Assembly: GCA_963718195.1 (NCBI GenBank)
Contig: CAVQYQ010000005.1
Location: 998,257-1,062,256, forward strand
Origin: MADRE3 sp963718195
GTDB taxonomy: Bacteria; Desulfobacterota; Desulfobulbia; Desulfobulbales; Desulfocapsaceae
DNA length: 64,000 nt
Direction: 5' to 3'
Below are positions 25,130-32,807 of this stretch, in pieces (position 1 is the stretch's first letter; each line of letters begins with the position of its first letter). The translations under genes and the position numbers were made by a program. A model generated the notes under the pieces. That model made no database searches. It saw only the letters and a list, made by a program, of their open reading frames with translations, and was not told the origin of the DNA.

Positions 25130-27949
25130 GTGGAATTTACCCCCACTGGTTTCACGGCTGTTCTCGGCGCTACCGATATTGCAGCCAATTTTTCATTGAC
25201 AGGACAGAATTTCACGACGCTCACACCGTTTGCGATCAGCCAGACCGAAACACTTACTATTATTATCAGCGGAACGATCAGCAGCAGCGTTACGAGCGCA
25301 ACCTTCGTGGATAATATCGCCAACCTCAACTGGAGTTCGGCACCCGGCACCGGCGAGAATTCACCTTTTATCGGCAATCCGGGTGACAACCTCGATAATA
25401 ACATAGACAGCGATCGTGAGTATACGAGCGCGGATGATGCCGAGTTCAGTGTCCCTGAATTTGAAAAGAGTCTTGTCTCCACCTCCCTGGCAGATACTGG
25501 AGCGGCTGAGTATCTTCCAGCCAATGAGGATCTGACTATTGGTGAGATTGTCACCTATCAGCTGACCGCGACCGTACCCAATGGCACGACGGCTCCGGTC
25601 ATTATCAGCGATTCCATGCCGGCCAATCTTGAAATAGTGTCAGCGACCGTACTGTCGATAGGAGCAGATATTGGCGGCTCAGCAATCGCTGTTGGCGGAG
25701 CCGGATCAATAACCGGTTCAAATGTCAGTTTTAATTTTGGAACGCTCACTGTAGCAGATGATGACACCGTTGATGAAGATGCGAATCGCATCGTTATTGA
25801 AATTGAAGCGGTTGTGGTCAATGATGCAGCAAACAGTGACGGTGACGTAAAACAAAACAGTGCAAACTTCAGCTTCGGCGGTTCCACAGCACTGACCGAC
25901 ACGGTGGCTGTGGATATTGTCGAGCCTGAAATCAGTATTACAAAAACGTTCTACGATGAACTGAACACCAGTGAGGTGGAAGTCGTTGACGCCGGAGACC
26001 GGGTGACGATCCGGATGGTGGTTGGTAACAGTGGCACAGCACCCATCTTTGATGCCGAGGTAGCTGACACGTTGGATCCATTTTTTGATCCCGCCACCGC
26101 CCTCGTTGTCGGCGCCCCGACAAACGGTTTTGTCTTCAACCAGAGCGGCACGAATATATCCTTTTCAGGAGGAACCCTGCAGGCAGGAGAGAGCGCGACC
26201 CTTACTTTTTCTGTGGTGGTAAGCCAGGCAGTGAACCCCAACACTGCGGTTGTCAACACGGCAACGCTGACTGGTGATACCCTTCCCGCCGGTCAGATCA
26301 ACAACGATGATAGGGGCTACGACAGGTTCTATAGTGAAACCTCCAGCGATAATCTTCTTACCCCCAACATCTCGGTAACCAAAGCATTTGTCTCGACAGA
26401 CAACCCCGATACCCCCGACGCTCCAGGTGATGGTACCCCTGATCTCAATATAGGAGAGACAGCAACATTCCACTTTCTGGTAACCTTGCCCGAGGGAACC
26501 ACACCGAGCCTGATTTTTGTTGATCAATTGCCCGAGGGTATGCAATTTCTTGACGGAACCGCCCGGTTAATCCTTGACTCTGCAGCGCTTGGTGTTACAT
26601 CGCCGCTCGGTGATGTGCAGTTTGATGGGACAATCAACGGAAGCAGTGGTCCTTTAATTAACGGAGATTTTTTCCCTGCCTCTGATCTCGACAGCGCCTC
26701 AGGTGACGGCAATGATGTCAGGATCGACTTTGGCCAGATCGCCCCCTCGGGAGATCAGGGAGCTGAAAACCGTCAATTTATCATCGAGTTACAGGCTGTG
26801 GTCATCGATGTAGCAGCAAATCAATCGGGCAGTGAACTGGTTAATACAGCCACCGTTGACGTTCCCGGCGACAGTGCTGACCCGCTCGAGTCGGACCCGG
26901 TCGTACTTGAGGTCGTGGACGCCAACTTGGGTATTGCAAAACGCTTCTACAATGCATCCGGGACAGCCGAAATTGAAACGGTACCGGGAGGTTCAACGGT
27001 TACGGTCTCATTGTCGTTGATTAACTCGGGTACCGGCCCGTCCTATGACCTGGAAGTACAGGATCCACTTGATCCTTCAAAATTTAATATTGCCACCATC
27101 GCCCCGGCCACAACTCCGTCAGGTTATACATTCTCAGTTTCTGGGAACACTGTCATATACCGTGGAGATGGCGCCATCATGCCATCAGAGACCGTGACCT
27201 TCACCTATACGGTCCAGGTGTTTGACGGGTTCCGTCAGGCAGACAATACTGCAGTGGTAACTGCCGGTGACACAGTTCCTGGAGAAAGCCCTTATGAACG
27301 TGACCACGACGGAGCCCGGGATACCGACACCATATATGAGTTTGTGGAGCCAGAGCCACCTGGCAGGCTCAAGTCACCCACGCCACCTCCTCCGGCAGGC
27401 ATAACTCCTGATCCAGCTGATGCTGGCCTGCAGTATCTGGCCAATCAGGGCTCTATCGTCCATGGTGAAATTTTTCCGGTTCCTGACCCTGATCAGACAT
27501 TCCTTCCCCCTCCCCTATCGGTATCTCCGATTTATACGGGACGGGCAGAACCGGGGACCACCATTCGGGTCGTACTCTCTGATGTCATGGGCAACAAAGT
27601 CGGCTACCAGACGGTAATGGCCGATGCAGCCGGCAACTGGCTTGCAGGTTTCAGTGGGACCTTATTGTATGATATGCCCCACCGTATGGAAATTACCCAA
27701 ACGGTATCAACACTCAACAACTCAACAGATGGACTGTTTAACTTCCGGTCCCATTTTAACCCGACCATGATTGGTTTAATCTCTTCATCTGTAGAACTCG
27801 ATGTCCCTTCTATTTCAGCCTATCAGGCAGGAGTGGTGCTGGAGTCGATTCACCAGAACAACAATGGACTGACGAGCCTTGACTGGGATAATTTTTACGG
27901 GTATGAATTTTTTGCACCTTCAACAAATCCATCTCAAAACAAACGGTAA
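25130..27949 (+). CDS. Giant surface protein, C-terminal segment
   Basis: The frame opens at about 24986 (QLQIDKTVDILGNNYGIAGD, directly continuing the preceding EP linker) and runs to TAA 27947-27949; the ATG at 25130 is internal. Five further repeat units (marks: EFEKSLVSTSLADTG, EPEISITKTFYDEL, NISVTKAFVSTDNPD, ANLGIAKRFYNASGTAEIE) are followed by a proline-rich spacer (LKSPTPPPPAGITPDPADAG) and a C-terminal Ig-like domain (IYTGRAEPGTTIRVVLSD…AAGNW). The final 60 residues have no RTX nonapeptides, sorting motif or membrane anchor that I can identify. Confidence 0.8.
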   Translation: MEFTPTGFTAVLGATDIAANFSLTGQNFTTLTPFAISQTETLTIIISGTISSSVTSATFVDNIANLNWSSAPGTGENSPFIGNPGDNLDNNIDSDREYTSADDAEFSVPEFEKSLVSTSLADTGAAEYLPANEDLTIGEIVTYQLTATVPNGTTAPVIISDSMPANLEIVSATVLSIGADIGGSAIAVGGAGSITGSNVSFNFGTLTVADDDTVDEDANRIVIEIEAVVVNDAANSDGDVKQNSANFSFGGSTALTDTVAVDIVEPEISITKTFYDELNTSEVEVVDAGDRVTIRMVVGNSGTAPIFDAEVADTLDPFFDPATALVVGAPTNGFVFNQSGTNISFSGGTLQAGESATLTFSVVVSQAVNPNTAVVNTATLTGDTLPAGQINNDDRGYDRFYSETSSDNLLTPNISVTKAFVSTDNPDTPDAPGDGTPDLNIGETATFHFLVTLPEGTTPSLIFVDQLPEGMQFLDGTARLILDSAALGVTSPLGDVQFDGTINGSSGPLINGDFFPASDLDSASGDGNDVRIDFGQIAPSGDQGAENRQFIIELQAVVIDVAANQSGSELVNTATVDVPGDSADPLESDPVVLEVVDANLGIAKRFYNASGTAEIETVPGGSTVTVSLSLINSGTGPSYDLEVQDPLDPSKFNIATIAPATTPSGYTFSVSGNTVIYRGDGAIMPSETVTFTYTVQVFDGFRQADNTAVVTAGDTVPGESPYERDHDGARDTDTIYEFVEPEPPGRLKSPTPPPPAGITPDPADAGLQYLANQGSIVHGEIFPVPDPDQTFLPPPLSVSPIYTGRAEPGTTIRVVLSDVMGNKVGYQTVMADAAGNWLAGFSGTLLYDMPHRMEITQTVSTLNNSTDGLFNFRSHFNPTMIGLISSSVELDVPSISAYQAGVVLESIHQNNNGLTSLDWDNFYGYEFFAPSTNPSQNKR

Positions 27950-27953
27950 CAAA

Positions 27954-29816
27954 ATGAGAAGAAACGAACACATTATTGCCTCTATTACATTTTTTGCGCT
28001 ACTCCTAAGCGTCTCCATGGTGTACGGAGCAGATCCTGTTACAAATGTTCAGAGATCATGAAACCCGCCATCCGCAGCTGAAAACAAGCGGGATGAAGAG
28101 TACAGGGAATTTCGCGACAAGATCCTCGCCCGGTATACACCGGTCGTTGAGAAGATTGACCAGGCAGAACAAAACTATGTATCTGTTTTTTCAGCGAGCA
28201 CAACTTCAGCTCTAGGCCAATCAACCGTTACCGTACCGGAAGAATTTAGCCCCTGGTGGCGCAACGGAGTTAAAGAACAGATAAATAGTAACTTGAACGG
28301 TCTATCCGAAGATATTACCTCCCTGTTCAGCAAGACGATGGAACATTCTTCCCAGGTGAAGGTATTTGAAGATCTACCCCTCATTCGACAGACGACAATC
28401 CAGGAAGCAGAAGGACCTTTTGATTACAGATTGTTTCTGGACGGTCGCTATTCAGACCTTGACGAGCCTGTCGGCGATGAACTGAGAACCGGAGGCCCGA
28501 ACCGCTACCTGGAAGACTCCAAGAGTTTCGAATATGGCGTGTCGAAAAAGTTTATAACCGGTACGGAGGTCACCTTAAAACAGCGAATTGGTGATATGGA
28601 CACCAACTCGATCTATTTCGATCCGGAAGACCAGGCCAGGACCGGTACGTTCTTAACTGTTCGTCAGCCATTATTAAAAGGATTTGGTATTGGCTATCAG
28701 GAAACCGCGCTCAACCTTTCCAGGATTGATTTTTCAATTTCAGGCAATGAGCTGCAACGACAGGTTGAGAGTCATCTTCTGGAAGTTGTTCGCTCGTACT
28801 GGGGCCTTTACCTGGAAAGAACCCTTTTCCTCCAGAAAAAAAGACTTGCTGAGAAATCCCAATCAATCCTGCAGCAGATGCAGGGACGAGCAGAAATTGA
28901 TGTTCAGCCAAGTTTGCTGGCCAGGGCTCGATCACTGGTAGGTGCCCATCAACTCGGAGCAACGCAGGCAGAATATGCCATGCGAAATGCTCAGTCCAGG
29001 ATACGGGCATTGGTAAATGACCCCGGTTTCCTCTCGGAGATGGGCATCGAACTCGTAACAACCCAGCCACCGGTGATGCATCGGGCTGATCAGTCATTTG
29101 ACAATGTCCTGCAAATTGCACTCTATAACCGTCCTGAAATAGCCCAGGGTATCAAACAGATTCAGGCCACAGCACTGCGTGAGGCTAAAACGAATAACGA
29201 GTTGCGCCCCAATCTTGACCTGGTCTTCGATACCTATGTGAAAGGACTGGAAGGAGACTATGACTATAGCAGCGCCTATTCAGATCAGTTTAACGAGGGT
29301 AATCCAAGTTATATGCTCGGCTTACGATTTGAATATCCCTTTGGGAACAACGCTGCAGAGGCAAGAAACAGGCGGTCGCGCATAGAAATGCGGCAGATGC
29401 TCAATCAGCTTGATGTGACCGTAGAAAATGTTCTCCTGGAAACACAGATTTCCTATCGGGAAATGGACAAATATTACGAATCCATGATTCAGAGTTATCA
29501 GGTGATGAAATCTGACAAAGAGGAAATAGATGCGTTGATGGCACGTATCGATTATCTGCTTGCCCAGAATGAACCCTATGGCGACATGCTCTATCGATTG
29601 ATGGATGCCAGTGAGCGATTGACTGAATCAGAGGAAATTTATGCTAAAAGCGAACTGACCTACAACCTTGCCATTTATAATTTGTATCGCGCCATGGGAA
29701 TTCTTGTCAGCAAGAACGATATCGCATTTGTCCGGGATGAGGATGAAGACAAGCTGCCTGTTTTAAAAGCGGCAATCGGCACCCAGGAACACGAGAATGA
29801 ATTCATCATCCAATAG
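27954..29816 (+). pseudogene. TolC-family outer-membrane efflux protein with an in-frame TGA
   Basis: The gene starts at ATG 27954, 4 bases after the giant gene, with a signal peptide (ITFFALLLSVSMVYGA). After 35 codons a TGA (28059-28061) interrupts it, but the same frame continues with NPPSAAENKRDEEYREFRDK to 29816, about 620 residues in all. The body is typical TolC: long amphipathic helices with repeated motifs (GRAEIDVQPSLLARARSLVG, YNRPEIAQGIKQIQATALRE, NELRPNLDLVFDTY, GLRFEYPFGNNAAEARNRRS). It provides the outer-membrane channel for the exporter genes that follow. A single TGG-to-TGA change explains the stop; restart inside the gene (for example TTG 28293) would remove the signal peptide. 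Confidence 0.8.
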
Positions 29817-29827
29817 CTGCGTGATAT

Positions 29828-30625
29828 ATGTCTAAGAATCTGTTATTAATCATTTTAATCGCACTCCTTAATCCAGGATCAGGGTCGTGCCAGGAACTAT
29901 TTGAAACGTTTTTGGAGCCGAATCAGCTTGTCGACATGGCCTCGATTAGTCGAGATCGGCTAACCGTGCTGCATGTAAAGGAAGGTGACCGGGTAAAAAA
30001 GGGACAATTGCTCGCCGAATTTGACAGCAAAGTTGCCAGGGCCCGACTTGATCTCGCCAAAACGGCGGTTGGTTTCCACGGAGATCTTGATTCGGCAAAG
30101 GCCCTTGTCGAGCAGAGAAAAGCAAAAGTTACCGTTCTCACGAAACTGAAGCAGAGCGGTAATGCCAGGCCTCAGGAGCTCGATTCCGCCTTGACAAACC
30201 TTGCTATGGCCGAGGCCCAACTGTTACGGGCGATTGAAGAGCAGAGTATCAAGGTGGCAGAACTTGCCGTTATCCAGGCCCAACTTGAAGAAAAGAAACT
30301 GCTCTGCCCCCTCGATGGCATTGTCCTCAAGATATACAAGGCGGAGGCAGAACTCGTTGGGAGCGGAGATCAGCAGCCGATCATGACACTCGTGCAACTG
30401 GATCCCCTGCTTGCTGTTTTTCACCTTCCGCTGGAATATGCTGTCGATCTCAAGGATCGAGAAAATGCGATCCTTGAAATTGATGGTCGTCATGTTGATG
30501 CCGAAATAGACTTTGTATCGCCCGTTATTGAGGCCCAGAGTGGAACAGTAACGGTCAGATTCCGATTAGCAAACCCGGATGGCAGGATTGTCAGTGGCAG
30601 CCGCGTAACGTTCTCTCCCAACTAA
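29828..30625 (+). CDS. Periplasmic adaptor protein (HlyD/RND-adaptor type), short form
   Basis: A 265-residue protein with a signal sequence or N-terminal anchor (LLLIILIALLNPGSGSC; the SGSC could be a lipobox), a biotinyl-lipoyl-like half (VLHVKEGDRVKKGQLLAEFD), a coiled-coil hairpin (about residues 75-155), the second lipoyl half (LLCPLDGIVLKIYKAEAELV) and a beta-barrel part. Membrane-fusion proteins of this type bridge an inner-membrane pump to a TolC channel. It starts 11 bases after the TolC-like gene and belongs to the same operon. Confidence 0.85.
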   Translation: MSKNLLLIILIALLNPGSGSCQELFETFLEPNQLVDMASISRDRLTVLHVKEGDRVKKGQLLAEFDSKVARARLDLAKTAVGFHGDLDSAKALVEQRKAKVTVLTKLKQSGNARPQELDSALTNLAMAEAQLLRAIEEQSIKVAELAVIQAQLEEKKLLCPLDGIVLKIYKAEAELVGSGDQQPIMTLVQLDPLLAVFHLPLEYAVDLKDRENAILEIDGRHVDAEIDFVSPVIEAQSGTVTVRFRLANPDGRIVSGSRVTFSPN

Positions 30626-30644
30626 CTCAAGGAGTAGTTCAATA

Positions 30645-30950
30645 ATGTCTCAGAAAAAAAATTCAAAACCAAAGCAGATAAAAGTCCAGTATGCAGAAAC
30701 CTCTGCCATCTATGCCTCCCAGTTTATTTTAAATGCGTCTGAAAATGATATTACCATAAATTTTTCATCCGGCCCTATGGTCGATTCTGCCAGCGGAGAA
30801 ACCATTTTACCAATGCATACCCGTATCGCCATGGGAAAGGAAGGTGCAAAGCGGCTGCATGCAGTCCTGGGGCAGGTGTTGTCTCAATCATCGCCCGATG
30901 AAACGGTTCCGGAAATCGCCCAGGCACAGCTCCCCAAAATGCAGCAATAG
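30645..30950 (+). CDS. DUF3467 family protein
   Basis: This 101-residue protein matches the small DUF3467 pattern: an ETSAIYASQFILNASENDIT strand-rich start, then a TILPMHTRIAMGKEGAKRLH stretch (the family's P-x-x-R-I-x-M-s-x-x-x-A-K) and a short helix. It has no signal peptide. CAAGGAG lies 9 bases upstream of ATG 30645. The family function is unknown; its position inside an export operon suggests a cytoplasmic partner such as a chaperone for the giant cargo (inference). Confidence 0.75.
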   Translation: MSQKKNSKPKQIKVQYAETSAIYASQFILNASENDITINFSSGPMVDSASGETILPMHTRIAMGKEGAKRLHAVLGQVLSQSSPDETVPEIAQAQLPKMQQ

Positions 30951-31013
30951 AGCCTTGGTATATTTGTACTTCCCGCAAGGAATAAACAGACGCCTTACCT
31001 CTCGACATATGCC

Positions 31014-32804
31014 GTGAAGATAAAACCGCCCGATCCAAGCAGGCTCGCAGCGCAACTCTCAGAAATACTTGCTGCCGATCTCTCTTCGCAGGAGAAAATA
31101 GACTCTGTTCTGCAATTGACAGTAAGTATTGTAAATGGTGCAGGCGCTCTGTTCTACAGGGAGCAGCAAGGCCAATTACGTCCCGTCGGACAGCTGTTAT
31201 CTCGCCAGACCGCGTCGATGTCTGAAGACCTCCAAGCCGAGCTCCTGGAGGACGCGAGGGCTGCTTTACAGGAAAAAAAAGCATCTGTAACATCACTCTC
31301 GCTGATGCCTTCAGCTTACATTATCTCCTGTCCGCTTTCAGGAATATCCGGGCTGCCGAACTCCTGCCTATCGGTCCTTGTTCTGCTGGGTGACAGTCCC
31401 AGGGAACCATTTCTTATCATCCTGCAATTGCTCGCCTCAACCATGGCCCATCTGGGAGTAGACGAAGATAAAAAGCCAGCACTGCAGAAGTCTGGACTCC
31501 TTTCCGCACTAGCCGGTATTGAAGATAAACTGGAATATGGAAAACTGATCGAAACATTGAGGGAATGGCTTGGCTGTAATCTGGTGGCCGTTGGTTATGG
31601 ACAGCCTGGAGGAAACGTACGATTAAAGAGCATAAGCGATGTGGTAAAAGTTGACGCCAGAACCCGCCAGGCACGTCTTTTTGTCAATGTCATGCAGGAT
31701 TGTCTGCAGCAGGACACGCTCACTTCCTGGCCGGCCATAACGAAAATATCAGCGGATGAATCACTTGTGATGAAAGGGCTCGTCCTGGCTAATAACATGA
31801 AAGCTGGTGTTGCAGCCCTTCTTCCCGGAGCATCAGGAAAATCAACAATTCTGGTGTTTCTCTGGGCCGATGCCCGAGCCTCAGAAGAGCGAGTCAAAGA
31901 ATTTACCCAGACAGCCCCGTTGATCGGTTTGATGTTAGAGGCGCTTGGTTCAACCGATAATGTACCACATCATGCCCACCCAAAATCCGGAAAACCGGCA
32001 ATAAAAAAGATAGCTGCCGTGTCTCTTCTCGCCGCTTTACTTGCGGGTTTCAGTCTTTATCCGGTAACCTATAACATTCATGCTGCATGTCTGGTGGCAC
32101 CCGTAAAGATACGCTATATCGTCTCACAATTCGATGGATTTTTGAAAGACGTCTTTGTCGAACCGGGTGACAAGATCAAACGTCAAGACCCGATGGCATC
32201 TCTTGACGGCCGTGAACTGGAGCTGGAATTGCGCTCAATTGAGGCCGACAGCTCCAAGGCCCTTAAACTTCGCGACAATCACCTGGCATCTGGAAATACA
32301 GCAGCGGCCCAGATTGGCCTGCTCGAATATCAGCGACTGCAGGAGCGGGCCCAGCTCTTGCTTAATCGGCAGAAGCAGCTGCACTTTACCAGTCCTGTGG
32401 ACGGTATCGTCTTAAGCGGCGAATTAAGACGCGAAGTTGGAGGACCGGTCACAAAGGGACAGGTGCTTTTCGAAGTGGCTCCCCTGGAAACCATCCTCAT
32501 AGAGATCGCCATTGGTGATGATGATATATCCCACGTCGAGGAACAAGCTCCGGTAACTGCCCATTTTAATGCCTTTCCCAGTCGAAGCTGGCAAGGAACA
32601 ATCAGCCATATCGCCCCAAAATCTGAGCTTGTCCAGGGGCAGAACAGTTTTATCGTATCCCTCCAGATTGCCAATACAGAAAACCTTCTTCAGCCGGGAA
32701 TGCAGGGTCAGGCATCAATAGAAGCCGGCAGAAAAAGTCTGGTGTGGATCTACTTCCACAAACCGTGGCATGCCCTTGTCAGGCTGCTGCGCTCCCTTGT
32801 ATAA
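31014..32804 (+). CDS. GAF-like domain fused to HlyD-type membrane-fusion region
   Basis: This 596-residue protein reads from GTG 31014 (weak ribosome-binding site). The N-terminal 310 residues are soluble and GAF-like, probably two modules (LQLTVSIVNGAGALFYREQQ; LREWLGCNLVAVGYGQPGGN). A single membrane segment follows (AAVSLLAALLAGFSLYPV, about residues 340-357). The periplasmic part is HlyD-like: FDGFLKDVFVEPGDKIKRQD, a short coiled coil (LRDNHLASGNTAAAQIGLLE), then FTSPVDGIVLSGELRREVGG and a beta-barrel. A cytoplasmic sensor or scaffold joined to a periplasmic adaptor is an uncommon architecture. The next gene starts 3 bases after its stop. Confidence 0.82.
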   Translation: MKIKPPDPSRLAAQLSEILAADLSSQEKIDSVLQLTVSIVNGAGALFYREQQGQLRPVGQLLSRQTASMSEDLQAELLEDARAALQEKKASVTSLSLMPSAYIISCPLSGISGLPNSCLSVLVLLGDSPREPFLIILQLLASTMAHLGVDEDKKPALQKSGLLSALAGIEDKLEYGKLIETLREWLGCNLVAVGYGQPGGNVRLKSISDVVKVDARTRQARLFVNVMQDCLQQDTLTSWPAITKISADESLVMKGLVLANNMKAGVAALLPGASGKSTILVFLWADARASEERVKEFTQTAPLIGLMLEALGSTDNVPHHAHPKSGKPAIKKIAAVSLLAALLAGFSLYPVTYNIHAACLVAPVKIRYIVSQFDGFLKDVFVEPGDKIKRQDPMASLDGRELELELRSIEADSSKALKLRDNHLASGNTAAAQIGLLEYQRLQERAQLLLNRQKQLHFTSPVDGIVLSGELRREVGGPVTKGQVLFEVAPLETILIEIAIGDDDISHVEEQAPVTAHFNAFPSRSWQGTISHIAPKSELVQGQNSFIVSLQIANTENLLQPGMQGQASIEAGRKSLVWIYFHKPWHALVRLLRSLV

Positions 32805-32807
32805 ACC

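Larger units (their letters stand above)
18160..27949 (+). pseudogene. Giant DUF4347/DUF11-repeat surface protein, whole locus with about ten frame breaks
   Basis: Read across all breaks, this locus would encode about 3,260 residues: LEPR-like N-terminus, acidic linker, DUF4347, then about fourteen DUF11-type beta-sandwich repeats and a C-terminal Ig-like part. It is an adhesin-like, acidic, almost cysteine-free surface protein. The reading frame changes near 19503, 19625, 19774, 19895, 20505, 20555, 20600, 21130, 21170 and 24986; between breaks the protein sequence is well formed. Nine of the ten lie within 1.7 kb. The next gene (TolC-like) starts 4 bases after the stop, and export genes follow, so this is their likely cargo. 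Whether the breaks are decay or sequence errors cannot be decided here. The segments are listed separately. Confidence 0.8.

Noticed and set aside
19000..28000. Programmed frameshifting as an explanation of the giant gene's frame changes
   Set aside because: About ten shifts in both directions, without a consistent slippery sequence, cannot be programmed; error or decay is far more likely.
28059..28061. TGA in the TolC-like gene as a selenocysteine codon
   Set aside because: The downstream sequence has only a 5-bp stem with a 19-nt loop, not a convincing SECIS, and the family has no known selenoproteins. A point change or error is simpler.
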